From Tigriopus japonicus (Eukaryota; Arthropoda; Copepoda; Harpacticoida; Harpacticidae): a DNA stretch of 64,000 bases. The notes under the pieces were generated by a model that saw only the letters and a program-made list of their open reading frames with translations, did not search any database and was not told the origin of the DNA. Shown here one piece after another: positions 37,601-46,645 of this stretch (positions are counted from its first letter, which is position 1; each line of letters opens with the position of its first letter). The stretch covers positions 5,334,820 through 5,398,819 of the forward strand of contig CM021315.1 of assembly GCA_010645155.1 (NCBI GenBank). Direction: 5' to 3'. The translations under genes were made by a program, and so were the position numbers.

Positions 37601-40600
37601 GATGAATGAAGTACAAAGTCAATTCATTAAGTGTCTTTTTGAGGTGTTTGTGTGGAACACTCAAGCCTAACGTATGATGTTTAAGTCCCTTTAGAGGAGC
37701 CTCTTATTATCTATGCATGTGAACAAAGTTTTTGACGGCTTGCTCCAATGGTGTAAACTTGGCTTTCCAGAAAAGCTACTCGAGTTGTTGTACTTTTGGT
37801 GGTTCTTGTTTTCTCCATTAAGGCTCTAGCCTATTTTTGTCTTGGTCTTCTTAGGATTTGTTATTTTCAAAGGCGGGACCCTTTGTCTTGTTTATATGCT
37901 CTGTGGAAATCAGATTACCATCACATTGCATAAGGTGATCCCTTATCAAATAAGTGAGTTAGTGGTATGTTGTTATCTCAAAGTTGACCCCCTGTCTATT
38001 GGTTGTGACCTTAATGACATCTTGTCCGTTCTCGCATGTTCAAACGCCATTTTTCCACCTTAAGGCCTTGAAATGCTTTTGGAACCTTACTTTGAGGTTT
38101 TCAATGCCTTGACAAAGCTTTCCCATTAGCAGCTCAAATGGGAAGAAGGAACATGCCACCAGAGAATGAGAAGAAAAACCGCCAAAAAGATTGCTTCTTA
38201 CGTACGTTTTGGCATCTGGGTATGGAATCATCCCCATTTCATCCTTTGTGGGGTAGATTACTTTAACCGAGCGAAAAATTTGCCCAATTGACCGTTTCAA
38301 GCTTCAGTTCAAGAAAAAAATTGAATTTTGACATGGATTGTAATTTTCAAACCCAAGGAACCCCGAGAGAACTGGAAACGTTTTAGTATATTTTGAGGTT
38401 GCTTCGCTCAGTATGTTGATGAAAGGCCAGTTCCAAAGGACGGTCCCTCAATTGTGCTCATGCCATCAAGCATGAACACCTAACTAACAACGTGAAATAA
38501 GTGCATTATTTCCAGTACCACCTTCAAGGATGGGTGCTTCTTTTCAGGGAAGGTTTTCACCCGAATGGGTATTACTGAGTTCCCCAGAACTTCGGCGGCA
38601 TTTTTCAGCTTTAGAGACCAACAAATGGGCGTGTGAGCACTGACGGAAAGATTCTTGCACCTCATTCTAGAGGTATTAGAAATTCCCGTTGTCCCGTGTC
38701 ATGTTGGGTAAGTTTTGTCGTTGGTGTAAAGTCATTCCAAACGCCTCGGCTAATTCAATCACGTCTCATACTGCCAACAATAGTTTGAGAAAAAAAATGA
38801 TTTACTAGTTGTGTCAAGGCCTTATTTTTCTTTTCCCTGACCATCGATCCGATGGGGGACCATTGTTTTTGCTCTGTCGAGGATAAAGCGGGACATTGGG
38901 AATTGTTCCGTATCTAGTAAAAAGCCGAGTTTACCCTAGAATTGAGTACGGGACTGGAAATGCCAGCAAATCCCCATTGAGCGATCCACTTAGCCTTAAT
39001 TGACTTTCAAGCACGTGTGGCGGACAAAAATGTGCGGATATGGCCTAAAATGTTATACTCATTTCTATCACAAACGAAAGACAGAAATAGAAAGTTTCCT
39101 CATAGGTCTGTTCCAAATTTCTAATCTTTCAGTTAATAACACGTGTTTCTTTAGTTTTTTAATTACATTGGGTTTCGTCGAATACTTTCCAGTTTTCATT
39201 GATGCAAGTCATGTTGCTGCAATCTTTCACTTTCCTTGATAGTAACACCTGGGCCGGAGCCAATTTAGAGAAAGGTTCGAAAACCATTCAAATTCGCTTG
39301 TTCCGTGTTGAAACCAGATCAATCTCAAAAGGTTTCTCTGCATTTGCAACTTTCAAACTCTCAGCACGGTGGTTCTGCCTTTGGTGCAATGTTACATTTC
39401 TGATATGTCTCCGTGAGAATGGCCATTCATTCGCTTGTTTCCAGGAATTCAATCTTGTTCCCAGAAATTTGATTTCTGAAAGTACGCCAAGAAAACTGTC
39501 ATGTAATTGACTTTACCTCCTCTTTTTGGGAGGACATTTTTATACAAACGATCTTTCACAATGGGAATGACGTCATAAAAACTCCTTATGTAGTTTTTCC
39601 TGATTAAAGTCTAATATTGTGACAAGCAGGTTCCTAAATTGTCCCTTACTATCCAACGTTACACCTATGGCACACAACTAGAGGTTTAGTAAAAAGCAAA
39701 ATCAGAATTTTGTGGCTCCAGACCTGGACTGGTTCAGTCACTGAGTACTATAGGTATCATAGTTCATGCCGTTTGTTTGGATTTCGAAAAACATCTATTG
39801 ACCTGGATCGATGAAAAAATGTAACGGTGTTGCAAAAATCCTGAAAATTTCAGGATTGGTCGTGACTAATCAACAATGTGATCAAATTCTGATGCAGACC
39901 TATTAACCATTGTAAAAATATTGAGATGAGCTTATTTGCTGCCCAAAGAGGGTTGCTCATGAGCACAAGTTCAATAAATAAAGTCTGCTCCGGTCCTTTT
40001 TGGGTTGGGGAGGTCAAATTTGAAGCTTACAGTAAATCAAGGTTAGGCTTTAAACTCTTCTTTCATTATGTTTGTCATTATTTCAAGGTTGGGCAACCAC
40101 TGGGCTGTTGCCCAAATGTAAGCCCAAGCTAGTTTTTGGTGGGCCCAGAAGCCATTGGAAAAGACCCAAATCATGAACCCAGAGCTTTCCATATACAGTA
40201 AATGTACGGTACTCATAGGCCCGTTATTCAGTGGAAGTTAAATTCTGGGCCTAGGTATCTCTCGGGTTCTTTTTGGTGGGCCCATACTAAAGCTGTTGAT
40301 GACCCTTGATCTTTTACCAAAAATTGTCGAACTAAGAACCATAAATTAGAATGCTGGCTACTCTTTGAGCCATCCTTTCAACAGACATCCTAAAATTAAT
40401 TATCTTGAAATAAGTAATGAAAAGGGTGAGATCAATGATTTGAAAATCAATGAAGACAGAAATCAACAGATTTCTGTGTTTTTTAGGAATGATATTGAGG
40501 GACAATTCAAATATTTGCCTTGTCGTTGTGATTGAACCTCCGTGTCTTCTTGATACAATGGGACTCGTCTAACTAGAGAAAGAATTACGTGCAACCATAA

Positions 40601-43600
40601 GTGGAGTTGGTGCCAAATCTTTTCTTTTTTTCTTTCCGTGGTCCACTGTTTGGAACGGTTCTGAAATGAATGGTGCCTAAGGTAAAATGGAACGCGGGAA
40701 AGAATTAAGACCTTTTCTTGCCTCATTGCCTTTCATAGAATGGCCTCAACCCCGCCCTAAACCGACCTAGACTGTGAAGTCTGGCTCAAAATTGAATCAG
40801 CTTCCTCCACTTCAGTATAGAACCAACTCAAAGAATTCTCAAAGCTTGTGGTGGAACTTTTCTTTTTGCTTTTTATTGAGGTAGCAAAAGAGTTGGTCAT
40901 GATGGTCATTCCACGATTGATGGACAGGTGCATTTTTTCGCTGGACAAAACAAAATGTCAATCTTAAGATAATGTGGCGTGTCTCTTTTGTTCCATTTTG
41001 CCAAATTTTTGTTTTGTTCCATGTCAAATGAGAGCCGGAATACCCTACAACACTATTTTATATCCCATTGGCACTTTTCCGGTCTCCAGTACTTTAAAGG
41101 GAAGAACACGTTCCCAAGATCCTCCCAGTTGAGGAATAAAATATTCGATTAATCGCAATTGTAGGTAATTATCTTAACAAAGGGATCCACTTTTGAAAGA
41201 CGAGAAAGGACAGTGGATGATTATTCCTCGTAATTTTATAGGCGTAATAAGATCCGTCTAATTGACATGATTACACCTCATGTTTGTATGTTTTCAACTC
41301 ATTACGCACTTCTCGAATTGTCACAATTAGACCTCAGAAGAACTTCATGGAGATCGGGTTTCTTGCTCGATGACCTTTTGGATTCCGAACAAGATCCACA
41401 CTTATTGATCACACTTTATTCACCCTACCTTGTTCAAAACGTTATGCGGAAATGTGTCTGACCAAGTACAACGGCCAACCGATATCTGAACACACAAACA
41501 CTAGAATCGAACCAGAGCCAAATATTGGAATGGGACCATGTTTGGTTCCTTTTGTCCCGAGAGCGCGGGTCCCTCTTTCTTATTCTCGCGAACGACTACC
41601 GGGAAAAATCCCTCATGTCGGATAAAAATAGAAGGAAAGAGTTCATTTCTCTTCTTCTTCTTCTTTCTTTTGGTCTTGTTGTTCTTCTCGACACCTAGAA
41701 CACGGTAGGCCTTGTTCCACATCCAAGGTCCAACTGAGGAGTGAGTGAGTCTTGATTTCTAGTGTTCCAACTTCCAAGCCGCCAAGAAACACAGGGAAAA
41801 GAGAAAGACCGAAGGCCAACGAGTGAGTGAGTGAGTAAGGACAAGAGGAGAGGAGACTGTTTGGCTCAGCTGTTCCAAGTAATGCGCGGACGATCCTCAT
41901 GGAAAAAAGGATAATCATGTGGGACTGATACGTCGTTGGATGCAGTAAAAGGGAACACAGTTTTATGGAGCGCAGAATTAAAAGACCGATATTTGGCCGT
42001 TGCGATACACTTTTTAATGGGAGGAAGCACATAATTTAAAAAATATGTAATCGGTAAGTTTGGCCTGCCAGACATAATAGTTCGAAATATTGTTTTTGAC
42101 ATAGCTTTAAACTTGTTATTTGACAAAAGAGTGTTGATTGAAATGGACATTTTCAGTTATGATGTATTGGAAAAAGGTCAGAAATGACGAAAACTTCAAT
42201 GAGGAAGTCTTGTTACGTGCCCTGGAGAATTTTCCCGAAAGGCATCAAATAAGGCGAAACGAACAAAATTGGCCTTTGGCCTCCTCGCTCTTTCTGTCTG
42301 ATGGTCTGATGCTATTTTTTCAAATGCAATTTCCCCCTGTTCTTTCCTCGCCAAAGTTTGGAAACCGGAAAGAATTTGATTAAGGGAGCTCATTTTCTCA
42401 TGGCGGTCGTTGGTTCATTGAATATATTAATAGTTTTTGATAGAGAAAAATAGCTTCCTGATCAGATTGGCGAATGGCTTTGTGATGTATTCGATATTTT
42501 TGTAGCAACCTAAACATCCAATTCTTTACCATTCGAGAAAAAAATGGTTTTGGAGTCCTTCTTCCAGAAATATTCCGAATCAGCGTCAATAATCGATGGA
42601 AGCCAAATGAAGAAATAGACCGAGCGAAAAAATAGTGAATATCTAATGAAGTATTGGAAAATATTTCAGACCTTTTTCTACCATGCATATTATGCGTCCC
42701 ATTTTTTTAAGTCCATTCACCATGTCGCCATTTTTCTCATGTCCTCAGAGCGTTTCAAATCTCACATTTTTGCCAAATTGATATTTCAGATAACATGCTA
42801 CATCACGTCAAAAGATAATTTCAGTTTGGTCCATGACATTTGGAATCAAATCGAAGTGGATCTTCCTTCTTCAAGGTGAGCGAAATTCTGATCTGAAATT
42901 CAAAGTTACTCTTTCCAGTTTTCAAGCACACATGCAAAGATCAAAATGTCACTCAACCTTTGATTATTAAAGGGGTTTACAATTTACGAAATCTAATTAT
43001 ATATTGAATTTCAACAATAATTTGGATGGAAAAACTGTACTAAGCTCAAAACATATCAAGGCATACCTTTTTACAGCAAAGCTCGTTTGAATGTGGTTGT
43101 GGTTCCAAGACTTCCCCGAGATGCCAATGTCGAATGGCAAGTGGTTGGATTGCGACAATGTGCAACAAATTTCGAAGGTGAGCAATGATTGAAGGCTGTC
43201 CTCTGAATTCCCGATTAAGCTTCCAAGAGTTTTCCTCGGTTCCTAAATTCGGGTCCGAGAATGCCTTTCAACCTTCAATCTGGTCTTGCTCATCCGAATT
43301 TAGGTTTGCACAAGGACAAGGTGTCAAAATCGACGTGGAATGTGCAATCGGGAGGACAACTAAAGCATGATGAGGGGGCTTGTGAACAATGGCTTTCCAT
43401 TGAGTCTCAGCAAGTGAATCATGTGGGCGAAGACGATGGTGAAGAAGAAGACGAAGCTCGAAAGAAATCATCGGTCGTTGTTATCAATGCTAGAATGGGA
43501 GGTAAGCTTTCGGGTTGAAGTGAAATCTTTGAGGAGGATTAGCAATGAAGAAAAGTTCAGCGTTATCTGACTAAGAAAGCACCCTTTACTCTGTCAGTTT

Positions 43601-44518
43601 GTAAATTCTCTATTTTTGGGTAATACTGAATCATCATGATAGGAGGTTGTTTGACACATTTTCTATTGGTTGCGTGAACATTTTTGAACCTTTGACAAAC
43701 GAGGAATTGGTACACTCTAGTACAATTAAGATGATATTCTTATGTTTCACCACATTTTTCCTCTTTTTGGACCTTCTGGCCTTCATGTTTCGGAAGTTAG
43801 AAGAGGAACATGTACAAATCCTCATTACAAGACTAAAAAAATACTTGAAGATAAAAAAGTGTCTCTTTTGCTTTGCCTTTTACATACACATTCATTTCTT
43901 TTTTTATTTTTTTTAAACACACATACATTTCTTGCAAACGATTCCAAAAGTATAAGTTACTAGGTTTTATGGTAAAGAAAATTCCCATTTCATTGGAAAT
44001 TAGTTCAAAAATAAGTACTTCGTGGTAGAGCTTTACTTCATGGTTTTTCAAACACCAATATTCGCACTTGCAAGCTTTAAGCAAGCAAGGTTTGAAGCGA
44101 CCTAGCATGATAGAATAGTGTCTGATTTTCTAATATGTTGGTCCAAGGGGCCATATTCCACATGAATACGCGATTACACGCACCACGATACTACTAGTTT
44201 TTGAGAGACAACGAATAAGTTGTGAACTAGAAAAGGTTTAAACGATCTAAAAATGACTTTCCCTTGTCCATTTCAGAACAAGTTATGTCATCGAACATTG
44301 GAAATGCATTTTTGTTGATGTGGAAGCATTTGTGCGTCGGGTCAGTTGACTTTGCTCACTTTCAAATTTTTGGCACACCTGAAAACACCACTCTCGTGTC
44401 AAAAGACATTCATGATAAATTGCCCCAAAAGACATCTGTCTCGTTTATCCCTGTCCAATCCTTGGATGAAGACGTTGGGTTTGTTTTCAATGGTATTGTT
44501 CGTATTATTGATAAATAA
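22622..44518 (+). CDS. DPH6: Diphthine-ammonia ligase with RidA-like C-terminal domains, 13 exons, complete
   Basis: Exons are 22622-22745, 24362-24629, 24694-24874, 25454-25545, 25995-26091, 29358-29661, 30466-30656, 31561-31668, 33610-33765, 42790-42875, 43077-43177, 43304-43501 and 44277-44518. Phases agree at every junction and give 715 aa. The N-terminal ATP-pyrophosphatase half has the PP-loop SGGKDS (residues 11-16), AILSDYQRVRVENV, VCGEGGEYETFTLDCPLFKK and VHSADAFAPVAFL. Two YjgF/RidA-like domains follow (about 320-420 and 440-565; PANIGPYSQYVEV and IHIAGQIGLIPG are clear), then a C-terminal domain ending FNGIVRIIDK. The enzyme uses ATP and ammonium to amidate diphthine on eEF2. Human DPH6 is short and lacks the RidA part; yeast Dph6 and insect forms have it. 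Uncertain points: exon 1 uses a weak donor (GTGATG), and exon 6 could begin at 29382. Confidence 0.93.
24956..25004. repeat. Short perfect-looking hairpin in DPH6 intron 3
   Basis: CCTCGTTTTGGGAGGTCATT on the left pairs with AGTGACCTCCCAAAACAAGG on the right around a loop of about 8 bases, with two mismatches. A related single arm occurs near 10089 (CCGTTTTTGGAGGTCACTT). Confidence 0.6.
26143..27511 (-). mobile_element. Tc1/mariner-superfamily transposon, complete ends, dead transposase
   Basis: Inverted repeats CCGGGTGTACGGAAACATCT at the left and AGATGTTTCCGTACACCCGG at the right, both flanked by TA, delimit a 1369-bp element inside DPH6 intron 5. The size, the TA target and the single internal transposase are typical of the superfamily. 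The only coding content is the pseudogene at 26250-27348. Confidence 0.9.
26250..27348 (-). pseudogene. Mariner-type transposase pseudogene
   Basis: The minus strand starts MSELRSKIITRIGASDKFKE, a helix-turn-helix-like beginning, and hits a stop after about 37 codons. Further on, shifted frames show QFYVDTFTKSRNTRHLA, the block PPSSPNLNPFA, and a C-terminal RGRPEACIEVKG like the Arg-Leu-Glu-Ala end of mariner transposases. Several stops and frameshifts break it. The position usually filled by the third catalytic Asp (SPDLNP) is Asn here. Its span of about 366 codons fits the family's usual 340-360. Confidence 0.85.
27567..27825. mobile_element. MITE with 45-bp inverted ends in DPH6 intron 5
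   Basis: The left end contains CGAATTCAGCTGGGGATTTT then GGGGCCAAAATGG. The right end mirrors it (CCATTTTGGCCCCAGAATCG then CCAGCTGAATTCG). The repeat continues outwards to a GAGTGTAGTC/GATTACACTC pair. The total is about 259 bp and it is non-coding. The target duplication is not resolved. Confidence 0.7.
28028..28471. mobile_element. Long foldback element, copy 1 (GTGGGAGGCTAG family)
   Basis: The two halves are reverse complements over most of 440 bp. The ends AAGAAGCAC and GTGCTTCTT are followed by ATGGAGTGGGAGGCTAG and its mirror. The centre is CCCTTTTGTGG next to CCACAAAAGGG. A second copy is at 31839-32286, also inside DPH6. It is non-coding. Confidence 0.8.
31839..32286. mobile_element. 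Long foldback element, copy 2 (GTGGGAGGCTAG family)
   Basis: Similar throughout to 28028-28471: AAGAAGCACTG start, CTGGAGTGGGAGGCT, ACTGAAGAGAGCATAGAATG interior, a GCCCTTTTGTGG centre, and a mirrored end (CCAGTCCAG, then CAGTGCC). It lies in intron 8. Confidence 0.8.
35395..35475. repeat. Short degenerate minisatellite, reverse orientation of the 6.7-kb array
   Basis: Words such as TTTTTACCTTGACCG, CTTATTTACCTTG and TTTTTGTGACTTATTTACC are the reverse complement of the GGTAAATA(A)GGTCAC-type unit at 6671-6960. Confidence 0.55.
35734..36855 (-). CDS. Unknown single-pass membrane protein nested in DPH6 intron 9
   Basis: A 373-aa open frame, ATG at 36855. Residues 1-145 are Pro/Tyr/His-rich (PPYPTNVNPNSPYY, YYPPPGHPGYH). 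A strong hydrophobic helix at 146-167 (ICELVLVILALLLWLYSFFRLY) is followed by a basic stretch (RIRVKKLKVPG, RGRNKNMRR) and an approximately 190-aa hydrophilic tail, so the C terminus is probably cytoplasmic. A possible splice acceptor (TTTGCAG) at about 36895 suggests a separate upstream 5' UTR exon. The stop lies inside AATAAA (35738-35733). Length, composition bias with a clear helix, and the poly(A) signal all support a real gene. I do not recognise the family. Confidence 0.7.
   Translation of the reverse strand: MRQGHVYEPLSAPTHIPPHVPIPPYPTNVNPNSPYYVPCKCDYLNQIRYYNHRSNEFYYHTAAVDHGYHQPQPQPPFPPSPPHPLHSPMAQGMGEMEDVGNLTQAFPPHPVYYDPYGPYVPPVGHYPNTYYPPPGHPGYHNLEAGICELVLVILALLLWLYSFFRLYRVWQRTLNFSESSIQGPQGWDLLVNWIMERIRVKKLKVPGMNVRGRNKNMRRDAVCESISEVEPPLVGGPDIPKVALSRVATPDEAERGAVGMELGSSPVLSKSSVENLRAVTKTCYENELTREEISTISSLKQEIELMTQLRTPTQRVRLQASGKQRSLCETSSSDRVHPYLDSDGEIFGGGHDNQIIRSAQSIETLHKVHNRIE
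40084..40308. mobile_element. Degraded hAT-type MITE in DPH6 intron 9
   Basis: The left end CAAGGTTGGGCAACCA and the right end GTTGATGACCCTTG are inverted. The interior has repeated GGTGGGCCCA words, as in the element at 53161-53409. No clear target duplication survives. Confidence 0.6.
41815..41842. repeat. GAGT microsatellite
   Basis: A short run of GAGTGAGTGAGTGAG in DPH6 intron 9. Confidence 0.7.
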
Positions 44519-44519
44519 A
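44514..44519 (+). terminator. Poly(A) hexamer overlapping the DPH6 stop codon
   Basis: The stop TAA at 44516-44518 is embedded in AATAAA. If this hexamer is used, the 3' UTR is only a few tens of bases. Confidence 0.5.
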
Positions 44520-45932
44520 CTTTTGGACCTTCATTTCGGTTGCGTAGCATAGGCGCGTTGAGCGTTCTTGTCCAGCATTTCTTCTTAAACTTCTCTCATG
44601 AAGAAAATCGGGTTTTTCACATTCCTCAACTTGTGTTTCCCTTTTGGTTTCTCACACTTTTGTGTGCAACGTTTGCAAAATATGGAGACATTTATGGACT
44701 TTTCAATGGTAAGTCGGACATCATTGTTGGAAATGGCTTTGGTTCCCAAACGGAACTGGAATTCCACAAAGAACTCTTGAATGGTTTCATTTTTCTTCTC
44801 GAGCAAAATGGTTCCCATAAGATGAGGTGAACGTGTGGCAAAAACGTTCCAATTGGAAGCAATTTTCGAAGAAAAATCGAAGACGATTTTCTCTACAAAC
44901 ATGCTTTGGATATTGTTTGCCAAATGAATAACGAAAAAATTTCGAATGGACCTGTAATGTACATAAATGTAATTCAGATAACTATTTCGTATTAAGACAT
45001 GATATTGATGGAATTAATAATGAGCTCTTCCAGCAACCGTGTCACCAGCAGATCAGATAGGGGAAAAAGTCAGCTTTGGCGAGGGTTGATTGTGAGAATT
45101 CAGGGTATCAACCTTTCATCAACAAACTTAGCTTAGTTGAACTTAATCATTGGGTTGGATTCATGAATGGGTTAATAAAGTTGAAAACAACACCCTTTTC
45201 AACACGTTCGCTCTCAATAAGACTTAACTAATTTTGAGCTAACTGATAACAAATTTGACTCAAACAGCAGTTATTTGAGTTATTTGGTCAGGACGACCAA
45301 ATAAAAAAAAACAGAAAATTAAGTAAGCCATCACCATATTCAAAACAACTGATCAGGGGTGTGAAGCTTTCAGGCAAGTAAGATTTCACATGCCCAAAAA
45401 GAGTACTTTTGTAAGTAGCAAAAATATTTGTCAATTTTCTATTTTTTTACCTTTTAGCAAAGTTTTGTTTTCTTTGCCATTTCTCCAGTTTCCTATGCTA
45501 CTATTCTGTATATTTGTGCCATTGCCATATTACATGTTTTATCAAAAAACAATACTTCATGAAGAAAATAAGAAAAATATCAAACTTGGCTGAAAAAGTC
45601 AATCAAAAAGCTTTGTCAGAGACACGCAAATCAAATTTGTTTTGGAGTATCCATCCCAGAACATGTAATTTGTTATTCACCATTTCAGCACATTTTGTTT
45701 ATTTTTTTGATCTTCAACAGCATCTTTTGTTCACTCAAAATCTCCATCCATACTAAAAGGTTAGTTTCAACAATCCAACACTCTCTTCTCTTATATAGAA
45801 GCGACTTTTGGTTCTTTGGCTAATGAGTAGACACCAGTTGAAAAAGATGGTATTGAAAGAGATTGCCATATAAGTCAAAAACTGGTCACACTATTTTTCA
45901 TAACTTTGAACTGTCTTGAGGAGTGAACCAAT
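44520..45932. other. Gene-free stretch between DPH6 and the MITE at 45.9 kb
   Basis: A 112-codon frame at 44585-44923 (minus) and a 96-codon frame at 44540-44830 (plus) overlap. Neither has a recognisable domain or splice support. The rest is AT-rich. Confidence 0.4.
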
Positions 45933-46259
45933 TAGGGCAATTGAAGTGTGGCTTTGTTGTGCCTTTTCATGGAGCAAGAGCGTACACAAGCCACAAGGCT
46001 AGCTCGCATTGTGCATGCACTTGCAAAGAGACAAAATTTGGAATAATTCAAGAAATTATTCAACATATGTTGCATTGACTCGTTCTAGCAATGTAATAAT
46101 GGTTTGGCTACATCAAATAAGACATTATGTTACAATTATGGCACATTTGCTTGAGTTATGTTGAATTTTGTCTCTTTCCAAGTGCATGCACAGCCGTGGC
46201 ACTTGTCTATGCTCTCGCTCCATGAAAATGCACAACAAAGCCACCCTTCAATTGCCCTA
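45933..46259 (-). mobile_element. MITE, GGGCAATTGAAGTGTGG-end family, copy 2
   Basis: Ends AGGGCAATTGAAGTGTGGC and GCCACCCTTCAATTGCCCT are inverted. The interior matches copy 1 (6245-6582) in reverse orientation. Both ends are better preserved than in copy 1. It is followed 11 bp later by a half-element of the GTTAACGC family. Confidence 0.8.
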
Positions 46260-46270
46260 TACTCGAGGCC

Positions 46271-46330
46271 CGTTAATCTGACTTGATTTTAGTACACGCT
46301 ACCTATTTGAATCAGATGCGTTAACAGGGA
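46271..46330. mobile_element. Solo arm of the GTTAACGC-end MITE family
   Basis: GTTAATCTGACTTGATTTT, then GTACACGCT, then ATGCGTTAACAGGGA reproduces one arm of the element at 5972-6169, with changes. The partner arm is absent. Confidence 0.55.
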
Positions 46331-46395
46331 CTGCGAGATGCAGGCCCAAATTAAGACGACGGTTTATTTGCTCTCAAATGATGTCTTCATAGAGG

Positions 46396-46520
46396 AAGCT
46401 TGAAAAATTCGCCAATAGATGGCGGGGAAGGTTGGACAAGTACAGAGAAAAGACTTGTGAGCTTAGTGCTTAGTTCTTGCCCCCTCTTTCACACCATCTA
46501 TTGGCGAATTTTTCAAGCTT
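46396..46520. repeat. 125-bp foldback with perfect 27-bp arms
   Basis: AAGCTTGAAAAATTCGCCAA plus TAGATGG at 46396-46422 is exactly mirrored at 46494-46520. The loop is 71 bp. No target duplication is visible. Confidence 0.8.
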
Positions 46521-46639
46521 GGTTTAAAATCTCTATTGGAGAGTTAGGCACCACTTGAAGTGTTCAATTTATCATTTGTTGTTTGTCTGAAGGCAAATGA
46601 TTTTTATTAGCCATATGTGCCATAAAAGAGAAAAAAGGA

Positions 46640-46645
46640 TTTATT
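46640..46645 (-). terminator. Poly(A) hexamer overlapping the ionotropic receptor stop codon
   Basis: On the minus strand CCAATAAATCC contains the stop TAA inside AATAAA. Confidence 0.5.

Noticed and set aside
44585..44923. 112-codon minus-strand frame between DPH6 and the MITE cluster
   Set aside because: Looks protein-like in places (SSKIASNWNVFATRSPHL) and was considered as an extra receptor exon, but it lies 3' of the receptor's last exon, has no splice partner and shows no domain.
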